Below, piece by piece: positions 12,657 through 21,312 of a stretch of 21,312 nt of DNA (position 1 is the first letter of the stretch; each line of letters opens with the position of its first letter). Source of the stretch: Candidatus Aerophobota bacterium (GTDB taxonomy: Bacteria; Aerophobota; Aerophobia; Aerophobales; B3-G15); contig JAUWJM010000013.1 in assembly GCA_030607715.1 (NCBI GenBank), forward strand, positions 1 through 21,312, written 5' to 3'. The notes under the pieces are model-generated. The model did no database searches. It saw nothing but the letters and a program-made list of their open reading frames with translations, and was not told the origin of the DNA. A program made the translations under genes and the position numbers.

Positions 12657-13709
12657 ATGCTTAAACCAAAAATTGGTATTACTATGGGAGATGCAGCGGG
12701 GATAGGACCGGAAATTACTGTTAAAGTATTAAATGAGGGAAAAGTTTATGAGGAGTGTTTCCCCATAGTTCTTGGAGATGTTAAAGTAATAAAGACAACT
12801 TTGAGAAGTACTGGTTTGAATCTAAAAGTTCATCCCGTCAAGGAAATTTCCCAGGCTCAATTTGAATACGGCACTGTTGACGTGCTTGATTTTAACAACA
12901 TTGATATTAATAAGTTAAAAATAGGCCGGGTAAGTGAAATGTGTGGGAAGGCAGCCGTTGTTTATACTCAAGAGGCAGTAAAAATGGCTATGGATAAACA
13001 GATTCAAGCTATAGTTTCTGCTCCTCTAAATAAGGAATCTATGAGAAAAGCAGGCTATCACTATTCCTCTCAAACTAATATAGTTGGTGAGCTAACCTCA
13101 TCAAAGAATTACTCACTTATGTCAATTTTTAATAATCTTCGAGTATTAACGGTAACCAGTCATATACCTCTTAGAAGAGCTTGTGAGTTAATAACCAGAA
13201 AGAGAGTTTTTGATACCATTATTTTAGCTAATAGTTCAGTTAAAACTCTATTTGGAATAGCTCAACCTAAAATAGGTGTCTCAGCTCTTAATCCCCACGC
13301 AGGTGAGGGAGGTATATTTGGAGAAGAGGAAACAAAAGAAATCATTCCAGCTATTATAAAAGCCAATCATTTAGGGATAAAGGCTACAGGTCCTATTCCA
13401 GCAGACACAGTTTTTATTAAGGCAAAGAAAGGAGAATTTGATATTGTAGTTGCTCTTTATCATGATCAGGCATTTATACCAATAAAGACTTTAGGATTTG
13501 GCCAGGTTGTAACTGTAGTAGCTGGGGTTCCTGTTATTAGGACATCTGTTGCTCATGGAACAGCCTTTGATATTGCTGGTAAAAACTTAGCTGACCACTA
13601 CAATTTCTTGCAGGCAGTAAAATTAGCTATAGATTTAGGAAGAAAATCTATGAAAGGAGGGGGAGTAACTAAAAACAAAAAAACATCACTACAAAGAAGA
13701 TTAGAATAG
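12657..13709 (+). CDS. PdxA-family 4-phosphohydroxy-acid dehydrogenase
   Basis: The 350-residue protein follows PdxA from end to end: MGDAAGIGPEI near the start, VSAPLNKESMRKAG, then metal-binding histidines H169 (TSHIPL), H214 (LNPHAGEGG) and H269 (ALYHDQ), and VAHGTAFDIAGK. PdxA oxidises 4-phosphohydroxythreonine for vitamin B6; the PdxA2 branch acts on phosphorylated four-carbon sugar acids. The substrate-binding GHTE motif of PdxA reads SQTN here (Q139-T140-N141), so the substrate may differ and I give no gene symbol. It starts the operon and ends 19 bp before an importer's binding protein, suggesting catabolism of something imported. Confidence 0.85.
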   Translation: MLKPKIGITMGDAAGIGPEITVKVLNEGKVYEECFPIVLGDVKVIKTTLRSTGLNLKVHPVKEISQAQFEYGTVDVLDFNNIDINKLKIGRVSEMCGKAAVVYTQEAVKMAMDKQIQAIVSAPLNKESMRKAGYHYSSQTNIVGELTSSKNYSLMSIFNNLRVLTVTSHIPLRRACELITRKRVFDTIILANSSVKTLFGIAQPKIGVSALNPHAGEGGIFGEEETKEIIPAIIKANHLGIKATGPIPADTVFIKAKKGEFDIVVALYHDQAFIPIKTLGFGQVVTVVAGVPVIRTSVAHGTAFDIAGKNLADHYNFLQAVKLAIDLGRKSMKGGGVTKNKKTSLQRRLE

Positions 13710-13728
13710 AGGAGGTAATAAGAAAAGA

Positions 13729-14757
13729 ATGAAGAGAAAAGTTAAGTTATTGACGGCTTTAACAATAGCTGGAGTGATTCTTTTAAGCTTTAGCTGTCTT
13801 TCCCTACTTGCTGCTGAAGAAATGATAAAGATTGGGATTACGCAGATAGTGGACCATCCTGCTTTAAATGCGGTGAGAGATGGTTTCATTGATGCTATGG
13901 CTGAGTATGGTTATATAGAGGGTAAAAATATCAGCTACGATAGACAAAATGCCCAGGGAGATATCACTGTAGCCAAAACTATTGCTCAGAAATTTATTAG
14001 TGAAAAAGTAGATTTAATCTTATCTATTGCTACACCCACTTCTCAGGCAGTAGTAAATTCTACCACAGAAATCCCCATTGTTTTCTCAGCAGTAACCGAT
14101 CCAATAGGAGCAGGCTTAGTTAAGAATTTGGATAACTCTGGCAACAATGTTACGGGAATATCTGATTTAACTCCTGTAGGAAAACAATTCCAGCTAATCA
14201 AAAAGATATTTCCCAATGCAAAAAATGTGGGAACTCTTTACAACGCTGCCGAGGCTAACTCTGTATTAACAAATGAGTTAGCTAAAAAGGCTTGCAAAGA
14301 ACTGGGTCTAAAATTAATTGAGGCAACTGTTTCCACTACTTCCGATGTTTTTTTATCAACTCAATCTCTGGTAGGAAAGGTAGATGCTATTTATGTCTCC
14401 ACAGATAACACTGTAGTTTCAGCTCTGGACGCAGTGATACAGATAACCAATGCTAATGACATTCCCCTAATTTTAGCCGATCCCACTACTTTAGAAAAAG
14501 GAGCTCTGATAGCACTTGGTTTTAACTACTATCAGCATGGACAGCAAACAGCACCAATCGTTGTGAAGATTCTTGAGGGAACAAAACCAAGTGATATTCC
14601 TGTAGAGTTTGCAAAAAATGTAGAGCTTTGGGTAAATATGAAAACAGCTATTGAGATACATGTGGATGTTCCTTCACTCCTTGAGAATATTACAGCTTTC
14701 ACTGAAGATATGAATAGAGAAGGTGGAAAGGTAAAAATTCAGGTTTTTGGTGAATAA
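13729..14757 (+). CDS. ABC transporter substrate-binding protein (ABC_sub_bind, TrpX-like)
   Basis: The 342-residue protein starts with a signal peptide (positive MKRKVK, hydrophobic stretch to about residue 27). The first lobe reads MIKIGITQIVDHPALNAVRD and the family-typical DLILSIATPTSQAVVNSTTE IPIVFSAVTDPIGAGLV, here in two parts. Next come VTGISDLTPVGKQFQLIKKI and a second lobe ending in VELWVNMKTA. This is the ABC_sub_bind/TrpX family that delivers tryptophan or related ligands to a small permease-ATPase pair. A cysteine in FSC near residue 23 is not a good lipobox. A GGAGG lies 13 bases before the ATG. It is the most 5' transporter gene and is set off from the permease by a strong hairpin. 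Confidence 0.9.
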   Translation: MKRKVKLLTALTIAGVILLSFSCLSLLAAEEMIKIGITQIVDHPALNAVRDGFIDAMAEYGYIEGKNISYDRQNAQGDITVAKTIAQKFISEKVDLILSIATPTSQAVVNSTTEIPIVFSAVTDPIGAGLVKNLDNSGNNVTGISDLTPVGKQFQLIKKIFPNAKNVGTLYNAAEANSVLTNELAKKACKELGLKLIEATVSTTSDVFLSTQSLVGKVDAIYVSTDNTVVSALDAVIQITNANDIPLILADPTTLEKGALIALGFNYYQHGQQTAPIVVKILEGTKPSDIPVEFAKNVELWVNMKTAIEIHVDVPSLLENITAFTEDMNREGGKVKIQVFGE

Positions 14758-14791
14758 GTTTATAAAAAAGTTTATTAGTATTATTAGTAAG

Positions 14792-14823
14792 GCAAAAAGG
14801 GGGACTTTCGTCTCCCTTTTTGC
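14792..14823 (+). terminator. Strong intercistronic hairpin between binding protein and permease
   Basis: GCAAAAAGGGGGAC (14792-14805) pairs with GTCTCCCTTTTTGC (14810-14823): 14 bp with a single G-T pair and a TTTC loop. The T-run is within the stem arm rather than after it, so it may be a partial terminator or an mRNA-protecting hairpin. Either would raise the amount of binding protein over permease. Confidence 0.65.
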
Positions 14824-14845
14824 AAATTAAGGAGATTTTAGAAAG

Positions 14846-15766
14846 TTGCTAAGTTTTATTTTACATGTTTTAGAAGAAGGGATGTTATTTGGTGTTATGG
14901 CCCTTGGTGTTTATATAACTTTCAAGGTGCTTAATTTTCCTGACCTTACAGTAGATGGAAGCTATCCCCTGGGGGCAGCTGTATCAGCTATTATGATTAT
15001 CAAAGGAGTAAATCCTTTTCTTTCCCTTTTAGTTGCTGTTTTAGCTGGAATTTTAGCAGGTCTTCTTACCGGTTTTTTGCATACTAAATTAAAAATTGCT
15101 CCTCTCTTAGCTGGAATCCTGACTATGATTTGTTTATATTCAATAAATTAAAGGATTATGAGGCGTCCTAATATATCTTTATCCAGATATTTAGGATACG
15201 AAACTGTTATAACTATTTTAAACAGGGTTAATTTTCCTCTGAATAAGGTGTATCTTACTCTCTTGTTTTTCTTTATAATTTTAGTCTCTTTAAAATTTTT
15301 ATTGGATATCTTTTTGCATACTGAAATAGGTTTATCTCTTCGAGCTACAGGGGATAATGAACAGATGATCAGGTCTCAAGGGGTAAATACCGATACTACT
15401 AAGCTGATTGGGTTGAGTTTATCTAATGGTTTAGTTGCTTTATCCGGAGCTCTATATGCCCAGTATCAAGGTTTTGCTGATGTGGGGATGGGAATTGGTA
15501 TGATTGTAGCAGGGCTTGCTTCTATAATTACTGGCGGAGCTTTAGTTCGTGGTAGAACTATTGGTATAATGACCTTTTCTGCTATTGTTGGAGCTATAGT
15601 TTATAGATCTGCCTTAGCGGCTGCCTTGAAGTGGGGATACAATTTTGGGTTTAAACCCACTGACCTAAAGCTTCTTACAGGTTTATTGGTTATTATAATT
15701 CTTTCTTTTCCTGTCATTCGGAGTAAACTTAAAATTAGGGAGCCTAAAGTTGTTAAGAATCACTGA
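14846..15766 (+). pseudogene. ABC transporter permease (TrpY-like) with an in-frame stop
   Basis: One continuous frame encodes a permease of the same transporter family, about 305 residues with some 8 membrane segments. It includes FKVLNFPDLTVDGSYPLGAA in the first part and SLRATGDNEQMIRSQGVNTD and VAGLASIITGGALVRGRTIG in the second. A TAA at 15149-15151 (codon 102) interrupts it in the phrase LYSIN-stop-RIMRRPN. Relatives have leucine there, so a single TTA-to-TAA change explains it. No good ribosome site precedes the ATG at 15158. TTG 14846 has AAGGAG upstream. It is either a real nonsense mutation, an assembly error, or suppressed. Confidence 0.8.
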
Positions 15767-16544
15767 TTTAACAAAGATATTTTTTAAAGGTAGCGTCAGT
15801 GAGAATATTGCGGTTAAAAATATTAATTTAACTGTTCCTCACTCAGATTTTGTTACTATCGTAGGAAGCAACGGAGCTGGGAAAACTACTCTTTTAAATT
15901 TAATTAGCGGAGTAATTTTACCCGATCAAGGTAAAATTGAAATAGGTGAAAAAAATGTCACTCATCTTCCCAATTATAAACGGGCTAAATTTATTGGACG
16001 AGTTTTCCAGAATCCTCTGCAAGGAACAGCGGCTTCTTTTACTATTGAAGAGAACTTAGCTATAGCTGATTTAAAGGGTAAAAAAAAGGGATTACATCTG
16101 GCAGTGACCCACAGAAAAAGAGAAAAATTTAGAGAAAAACTCAGGACGATAGGACTGGGATTAGAAGAACGATTACAGGAAAGAGTAGAATCCTTATCTG
16201 GGGGGCAAAGACAAGCCTTAACCATTTTTATGGCTATTTTTGCCCAACCCGAATTATTACTGCTCGACGAACATACAGCTAATCTGGATCCAAAAACAGC
16301 TCAGAAAATTCTTTTTTTAACACAAAAACTTATTGCCGAAAAAAAACTTACTACTCTTATGGTTACTCATAATATGGAACAGGCTTTACAATTTGGCAAC
16401 CGAACCATTATGATGCATGAAGGAGGAATAATACTGGATATCTCGGGTAAAGAAAGAGAAAAAATGGGGATTAAAGACCTCTTAGATAAATTCAGTGAGG
16501 TGAAAAAGGAAAGATTAGTTGAGGATAGAATGCTGCTAATATAA
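15750..16544 (+). CDS. ABC transporter ATP-binding protein (TrpZ-like)
   Basis: The 264-residue ATPase has Walker A GSNGAGKTT (residues 39-47), the signature LSGGQ (149-153), Walker B with D173-E174 in LLLLDEHTANLDPKTA, and an H-loop in MVTHNMEQAL. It energises the importer whose permease precedes it. TTG 15750 lies 17 bp inside the permease frame behind AGGGAG, so the two are translationally coupled. The frame is intact, which argues against long-standing loss of the transporter. Confidence 0.93.
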   Translation: MLRITDLTKIFFKGSVSENIAVKNINLTVPHSDFVTIVGSNGAGKTTLLNLISGVILPDQGKIEIGEKNVTHLPNYKRAKFIGRVFQNPLQGTAASFTIEENLAIADLKGKKKGLHLAVTHRKREKFREKLRTIGLGLEERLQERVESLSGGQRQALTIFMAIFAQPELLLLDEHTANLDPKTAQKILFLTQKLIAEKKLTTLMVTHNMEQALQFGNRTIMMHEGGIILDISGKEREKMGIKDLLDKFSEVKKERLVEDRMLLI

Positions 16545-16566
16545 AAATAATAAAAAGGAGAATTTA

Positions 16567-17127
16567 ATGGGCTGGCCAAGCAGAGAAGGAGCTATTACTC
16601 TTTTAGAGGAGTATACAAAAAATAGAAATCTTGTTAAGCATGCCTTAGCTGTTGAGGCAGCTATGAGGGATTATGCAAAAAGATTTGGAGAAGATCCTGA
16701 AAAATGGGGAGTAACAGGCCTGCTCCATGATTTTGATTATGAGAGGTATCCTTCCTTGGAAGATCATCCTTTCCAGGGGGTAAAAATCCTTCAGGAAAAA
16801 GGATATCCTGAAGATATGACCAGGGCAATTTTAGCTCATGGTGATCATACCGGAGTGCCCCGACAAACTCTTTTGGAGAAAACTCTCTATGCTGTGGATG
16901 AACTCACTGGACTAATAGTAGCAGTAGCTCTTGTTCGCCCTTCTAAACACATTGTTGATGTAAAGGTAAGCTCAGTTATGAAAAAATGGAAGGATAAATC
17001 CTTTGCTGGGGGTGTAAATCGTCAGGATATTGAGAAAGGTGCAAAAGAGTTGAAAATTGATTTAAGAGAGCATGTTAAAAATGTTCTTGAATCTATGAAA
17101 AAAATATCCTCTGAGTTGGGATTATAA
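16567..17127 (+). CDS. HD-domain metal-dependent hydrolase
   Basis: The 186-residue protein has the HD-superfamily ligands: H25 (LVKHALAVE), H54-D55 (GLLHDFDYERYP), H91 and H94 (LAHGDHTG) and D111 (AVDELTG). These are typical of the small single-domain predicted hydrolases close to the HDIG group. Members cleave phosphate esters in nucleotides or related compounds, but the substrate of this branch is not known to me. AAAAGGAG precedes ATG 16567. It begins 22 bp after the ATPase gene and is probably the last gene of the operon. Its stop lies 14 bp from that of the opposing gene. Confidence 0.85.
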   Translation: MGWPSREGAITLLEEYTKNRNLVKHALAVEAAMRDYAKRFGEDPEKWGVTGLLHDFDYERYPSLEDHPFQGVKILQEKGYPEDMTRAILAHGDHTGVPRQTLLEKTLYAVDELTGLIVAVALVRPSKHIVDVKVSSVMKKWKDKSFAGGVNRQDIEKGAKELKIDLREHVKNVLESMKKISSELGL

Positions 17128-17141
17128 ATAATGAGTAATTA

Positions 17142-17819
17142 TTACCTATAACTTTTGGCTAACTTTGGATCATAAGGTGCTTTTCTTCCAAAGCATACTT
17201 TTCTGGGACAGAGCTGGCAACTATAAAACTTAATTTCAGTAGGAAAATAAATTCCTGAGACAGATTTTCTGGGAATCATCAGAAAACTATCAGTTAAACT
17301 TACCCCTATGATTTTTTGAGTATTATTGAATATAGAGAATAACTCTTTTTGCTGGGTAATGGGCCAGTCCTTTAAAGAACCTGGGCTCATATTGGAGATC
17401 TGTCCAAGTTTGTATTCTCTCTTGAGATGCCTTTCCAGATACCTGCGGGTGTAATGTAAGGCTAAGTCCGCTATTCCCTCTAGATAATATTGCTTGAGAA
17501 GGTCATTCATTAAGGCGGCCTTGTTTTCTAATTTTCTCCCAATGGTAACAATGTGGGGGAAAACTCTTTCCAATTTACCCAGGTTTTCTCTAAGAACTCT
17601 GCTTTTAAATTGAACTTTCCCAATATCTACAGTTGTATCGGTTTTATTTTCTACAAAAGCTATTTCATAGACAACTCTTGGATTTATTAAATTAATAGCT
17701 AAGTTAATAAGTTCTTTTATAAGTTTTTTTTGTTTTGTTTGTGTCTCACCATTTAGCTTAAAAAATTTCAATATCTTTTCCAAATCAAATTCAATAGGAA
17801 TGTTACTTAATACTTCCAT
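17142..17819 (-). CDS. Vitamin B12-dependent methionine synthase activation-domain protein
   Basis: The 225-residue protein has an N-terminal helical part and then the stretch ISNMSPGSLKDWPITQQKEL, with IGVSLTDSFLMIPRKSVSGI and the cysteine motif CQLCPRKVC (C201, C204, C209) followed by GRKAPYD. This is a stand-alone relative of the MetH reactivation domain common in anaerobes, where it appears beside corrinoid methyltransferases. A role in reactivating oxidised cobalamin, or in folate or corrinoid methyl transfer, is inferred. ATG 17819 follows GGGAG. No corrinoid protein gene is in the window, so its partner is elsewhere. Confidence 0.85.
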   Translation of the reverse strand: MEVLSNIPIEFDLEKILKFFKLNGETQTKQKKLIKELINLAINLINPRVVYEIAFVENKTDTTVDIGKVQFKSRVLRENLGKLERVFPHIVTIGRKLENKAALMNDLLKQYYLEGIADLALHYTRRYLERHLKREYKLGQISNMSPGSLKDWPITQQKELFSIFNNTQKIIGVSLTDSFLMIPRKSVSGIYFPTEIKFYSCQLCPRKVCFGRKAPYDPKLAKSYR

Positions 17820-18031
17820 TCTTTCTCCCTTCTTCTTTAGCCCATCTGAGGACCGTTTAGTATGTTTTGAATATTATAGATAATTTTCTCTCTATTTTCC
17901 CTTGTTAGTTAAATTATTTTCACATCCTCTCTTTGTCTAATTTTTTCCAAAAATTCATTGATGAATAATCCAATAGATAATGTCCTTATATTTATAGCAC
18001 ATAATCCAAATTGTGGCAATGTAAGATTGAA

Positions 18032-18060
18032 TTTGACATTACCGCCAGAAATTGTATTAT
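18032..18060 (+). promoter_or_regulatory. Promoter of the DUF3857/transglutaminase gene
   Basis: TTGACA (18032-18037), 17 bp, TATTAT (18055-18060). It lies inside the upstream extension of the reading frame, which supports the ATG at 18108 as the real start. Nothing else is seen between 17820 and 18031. Confidence 0.65.
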
Positions 18061-18107
18061 ATCTGGTAAAGTTTGATTTCTATAATTTAACTAAAAAGGA
18101 TAATCCT

Positions 18108-20522
18108 ATGAAAAAAACAAAATTTAAGATGCAAAGATTTATCTTTTTAGCTGTGATTTTTGTTTTTGTATTTACTTGCCAATGCATGGCTAAAACTCAT
18201 CTTGAACTGGCTAATGAGTATGCAGCTCAAAGTGAGAAGTTCTTTAAAGCGGCTGTCTGTGAGTATGATTTGGCTTTAAAGGAACCAGGAGCTGATAAGC
18301 TTAAAATTAATTTTTTACTGGGCAAACTTTACTATGAACACGGAAGGTTTGAAGAAGCTATCCAGATATTAGCTTCTGTTTATGCGAAAAAGGACCAAGA
18401 TTTTGCTATAGCTAAACTTTTGGCTCTCTCTTACTTTAAAAATGGAGATTGGACAGATGCCCTAAGTATTTTCGACAAAAACAAGGATTCAGAAGATGAG
18501 GAATTTTTGTATTTCTACGGAAAAACTTGTGAAAAACAAAATCTTTTTGATCAGGCAGTCAAAATTTACGGAAAAATTAAAGGAATAAAGTATAAAAAAT
18601 TTGCTGAGGAAAGAGTTACCTATATCACAGCTAAAACCAGGGTAGCCACAGTTAAGGATATTGCCGATTCTTACATTAAAAATTTAATTGAGACCTCCCC
18701 CGGACAGTCTGAATATACAAATGCTGGAGCAATCATCCTCTTGAGCGATGAAAACTTCAAAATATTGAATGATTACACATCTGTGCAGGAGCACCATTCT
18801 CTGATAAAGATTTTAAATGATCGAGGAAAAGAAAAATATGGCGAGGTAAAATTAAGTTACGATTCCACTTATGAGAAAATAGAAGTAGTATATGCTCGAA
18901 CTATTAAACTCGATGGAACAATCATTTCTGTAGGAGCCAAGCATATTCGAGATATCTCCGAGTATCCAGAATATCCTTTATATAGCAATGCTCGTTTAAA
19001 GATAATCTCCATGCCTGGATTAACCCAGGGAGCTATAATTGAGTATAAGGCAAAAAAATATATTAAAAAATTAATTAATGGAAGGGAGCTTTGTGAAAAT
19101 TATTCAATTCAGAGCTTTGAGCCCTGTCTCAATAAAAGGATTAGCTTAACTGTTCCGCCTGAGTATGAAATCAGTTTCAAATCCTACAACCCTGGATACC
19201 TTAATTATGAGCTGAACTTTTCCCCTTCTGTGGAAAAGCTAAAAAATGGGAGTAAATATACCTGGGAGTTTAAAGATATCCCTGAGATTATTGCTGAGCC
19301 TTCTATGCCTCCATATGCCGAGATTACTCCTTATTTTTGCCTTTCCTCTTTTAGTAACTGGAGCCATATTTATAAGTGGTGGGAGAAGCTTTATAAAGAA
19401 AAGATAAGAACCAATGAGGCAATAGAAGAAAAAACTCAGGAATTAATCAAAGGAAAGAGCACAGAAAAAGACAAGGCCAGAGCAATTTACAACTGGTGTG
19501 CGGCAAAAATTCGATATGTAGGAGTAGAGTATGGAGAAGCTGGTTTTGAGCCCCACTATGCCACTGAGATATTTAAGAATAAATATGGGGATTGCAAAGA
19601 TCAGACAATGCTCTTGATTTCTATGCTTAAGTTTGCTGGAATTTCTGCTTATCCTGTCCTTATTGGAACAAGGGGAATTTATCCCTTAGATGAGGGATTT
19701 CCTACATTGCTTTTCAATCATGCTATTTGTCTGACTAAGATTGGGAAAGAGTTGATCTTTCTTGATCCCACAGGGGAAACTACTTCTTTCGGGGACCTCC
19801 CTGGCGGGGATCAGAATAGAGAGGTCTTAGTGTTTTACGAAAAAGAGGGAAAAATTGAAAAGATTCCTCTATTTGGAGCTGAGCATAACAAGGTTTTTCG
19901 CAAGCTTACAATTTCAGTAAATCCAGATGAGAGTATTTCCGGAACTATGAAAATTGATACTTTTGGAATATATAATCAGGGACAAAGATGGTGGCTGAAG
20001 TATACTAAACCTGTTTTAACTAAGGAGGAGCTTAAATCATGGGTGAGCACGATTTCTCCTGGTGGAGAGCTTCAGAACTATCAGATAAGTGATGTGGAAG
20101 ACCTTGATCAGCCGGTAGAAATTAAAATGGAGTTTAAAGGGCCAAAATTCTTAGCTGAAGCTGGTAAAAATAGGCTTGTTCCTCTGCTGGGTGGAGTTTC
20201 TGCTACTTTAGTTTCTCGGGAAAAGAGAAACTATCCCCTGGATTTTGATATTTTAAGCTCCTCGTATATGTCAGTTGAAATTAAACTTCCACAAAATCTC
20301 GCTGTTGATTATTTACCTCAACCTATTACTGAAGATACTCCCTGGTTTAGCTATTTCAGTGAATACACTTTTTCCAAAGGAACCATCTGTTTTGAAGAAG
20401 GTTTGATTCGTAAAAAAATTTTAGTGAGTACAAAGTCCTACAGAGAGTACAAAGAGATTTATGAGGAGCTTGCTCGTCAAACAGATAAACAGATTGTCTT
20501 AAAGAAAGTTTCCGAGGAATAA
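18108..20522 (+). CDS. Exported DUF3857 and transglutaminase-like protein with TPR-like N-terminus
   Basis: From ATG 18108 the protein is 804 residues. A Sec signal (KKTKFKMQRFIFLAVIFVFV then a cleavage region near CMA) is followed by TPR-like helices to about residue 190. Then comes a DUF3857 domain (VVYARTIKLDGTIISVGAKH and IISMPGLTQGAIIEYKAKKY), and a transglutaminase/protease-like core with C496 (GDCKDQT), H538 (FNHAI) and D553 (LDPTGE). The C-terminal third is beta-rich. Such proteins act outside the cytoplasmic membrane; their substrates are mostly unknown. The frame stays open upstream to 17958, but AAAAGGA before 18108, the signal peptide at 18108 and a promoter inside the extension all favour the shorter form. 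Confidence 0.88.
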   Translation: MKKTKFKMQRFIFLAVIFVFVFTCQCMAKTHLELANEYAAQSEKFFKAAVCEYDLALKEPGADKLKINFLLGKLYYEHGRFEEAIQILASVYAKKDQDFAIAKLLALSYFKNGDWTDALSIFDKNKDSEDEEFLYFYGKTCEKQNLFDQAVKIYGKIKGIKYKKFAEERVTYITAKTRVATVKDIADSYIKNLIETSPGQSEYTNAGAIILLSDENFKILNDYTSVQEHHSLIKILNDRGKEKYGEVKLSYDSTYEKIEVVYARTIKLDGTIISVGAKHIRDISEYPEYPLYSNARLKIISMPGLTQGAIIEYKAKKYIKKLINGRELCENYSIQSFEPCLNKRISLTVPPEYEISFKSYNPGYLNYELNFSPSVEKLKNGSKYTWEFKDIPEIIAEPSMPPYAEITPYFCLSSFSNWSHIYKWWEKLYKEKIRTNEAIEEKTQELIKGKSTEKDKARAIYNWCAAKIRYVGVEYGEAGFEPHYATEIFKNKYGDCKDQTMLLISMLKFAGISAYPVLIGTRGIYPLDEGFPTLLFNHAICLTKIGKELIFLDPTGETTSFGDLPGGDQNREVLVFYEKEGKIEKIPLFGAEHNKVFRKLTISVNPDESISGTMKIDTFGIYNQGQRWWLKYTKPVLTKEELKSWVSTISPGGELQNYQISDVEDLDQPVEIKMEFKGPKFLAEAGKNRLVPLLGGVSATLVSREKRNYPLDFDILSSSYMSVEIKLPQNLAVDYLPQPITEDTPWFSYFSEYTFSKGTICFEEGLIRKKILVSTKSYREYKEIYEELARQTDKQIVLKKVSEE

Positions 20523-20524
20523 AA

Positions 20525-21312
20525 ATGAAAGCAATGATACTTAAACAAATCTTACCAGTTGAGAAAGAACCTTTGGAAGTGATTGATTTACCAGTTCCTG
20601 AGCCAGATTCAAAAGAGATTTTAGTGAAGGTTTCAGCTTGTGGAGTTTGTCATACTGAACTTGATGAGATTGAGGGAAGACTTCAGCCAAAACTTCCAAT
20701 AATTCTTGGTCATGAGATTGTTGGAAGAGTGGAAAAATTAGGCTCAAAGGTAGCTAAATTTAAAAGAGGAGATAGAGTGGGAATTGCCTGGATTTACTCA
20801 AGTTGTGGGGAATGCAGTTTCTGTCAGGAAGGAAGGGAAAATTTATGTGCTAAATTTCAAGCTACTGGCTGCGATGCTAATGGTGGTTATGCTGAATTTA
20901 CAACTGTCTTAGAAGACTTTGCCTATCCTATTCCTGAAAGATTTTCTGATTCTCAGGCAGCCCCTTTATTGTGTGCTGGAGCAATTGGATATAGAGCCCT
21001 AAAACTAAGCAAACTTCAGGATGGGCAAGTTCTTGGTCTTTTCGGTTTTGGAGCTTCAGCTCACATTGTTATTCAAATAGTTAAATACAAGTATCAAAAT
21101 TCCAGGGTCTTTGTTTTCACCAGACCTCACCAGAAAGAGCACCAAAATTTAGCCAAGAGATTGGGTGCTGACTGGATTGGAGCAACTGGGGACATTCCAC
21201 CAACCAAGCTTAACTGTGCAATTGACTTTACTCCTACCTGGAAGCCAATAGTTGAAGCATTAAGAATTTTAGAAAGAGGAGGAAGAGTTGTTGTAAATGC
21301 AATTCGGAAAGA
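20525..21312 (+). CDS. Zinc-dependent alcohol dehydrogenase family protein, 5' part
   Basis: ATG 20525 follows GAGG in the end of the previous gene, and the frame is open to the window edge (262 codons). Residues VKVSACGVCHTELDEIEGRL hold the catalytic zinc cysteine, and PIILGHEIVGRVEKLGSKV the next ligand. SSCGECSFCQEGRENLC is the four-cysteine structural zinc lobe, and GLFGFGASAHI is the nucleotide-binding turn. GFGASAH in place of GxGxxG is characteristic of a subgroup of zinc-binding dehydrogenases (TIGR02822-like). It oxidises alcohols or reduces aldehydes with NAD(P). The start lies 2 bp after the upstream stop, so the two genes may be cotranscribed. The C-terminus is missing. Confidence 0.88.
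   Translation, partial: MKAMILKQILPVEKEPLEVIDLPVPEPDSKEILVKVSACGVCHTELDEIEGRLQPKLPIILGHEIVGRVEKLGSKVAKFKRGDRVGIAWIYSSCGECSFCQEGRENLCAKFQATGCDANGGYAEFTTVLEDFAYPIPERFSDSQAAPLLCAGAIGYRALKLSKLQDGQVLGLFGFGASAHIVIQIVKYKYQNSRVFVFTRPHQKEHQNLAKRLGADWIGATGDIPPTKLNCAIDFTPTWKPIVEALRILERGGRVVVNAIRK

Noticed and set aside
1..21312. CRISPR array
   Set aside because: No regularly spaced identical repeats of 20-40 bases are seen. The only repeats are the shared element modules and short intergenic slippage repeats.

Overview
The window is about 21 kb of AT-rich bacterial DNA. Genes start behind Shine-Dalgarno sequences and ATG or TTG codons, promoters are of the sigma-70 type, leucyl-tRNA synthetase is bacterial, and the tRNA gene encodes its CCA. 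A B12-dependent methionine synthase activation-like protein and a TrpXYZ-type ABC transporter would suit an anaerobe, possibly of a poorly cultured lineage. I cannot assign a phylum from the sequence.

Region 1 (1-354): the end of a thioredoxin-fold gene, then an intact tRNA-Thr(CGT).

Region 2 (355-6520): a genomic island inserted at the 3' end of that tRNA, made of two tandem elements. Element A (355-4393) carries a small membrane protein, a broken unknown gene, an m4C-type DNA methyltransferase with an MvaI/BcnI-type restriction endonuclease, and an orphan HicB-like protein. Element B (4394-6520) carries a methyltransferase cut off just before its catalytic motif and a probable toxin-antitoxin pair (Panacea/DUF4065-like protein plus RelE/ParE-like protein). 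Both elements end in the same gap-free 205-bp module (about 94% identical) whose last 17-22 bp copy the tRNA 3' end. In both elements the cargo before that module is preceded by a second shared module: a 20-bp conserved box and, 36-37 bp downstream (start to start), a perfect TTGACA-16-TATAAT promoter. No integrase gene is visible, so the elements may depend on one encoded elsewhere. Removing the island would place leuS directly behind tRNA-Thr.

Region 3 (6548-12484): housekeeping genes. These are leuS, a convergent MFS transporter, comEA, a remnant of a LOG-family gene, lipB and a HAD phosphatase.

Region 4 (12570-17127): an apparent operon behind a perfect promoter. It holds a PdxA-family dehydrogenase with an altered substrate motif, then the binding protein, permease and ATPase of an ABC importer, then an HD-domain hydrolase. 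The permease is interrupted by one in-frame TAA, and a strong hairpin separates binding protein from permease.

Region 5 (17142-21312): a minus-strand B12-methionine-synthase activation-domain protein, then an exported DUF3857/transglutaminase-like protein with its own promoter, followed by the start of a zinc alcohol dehydrogenase that runs off the window.
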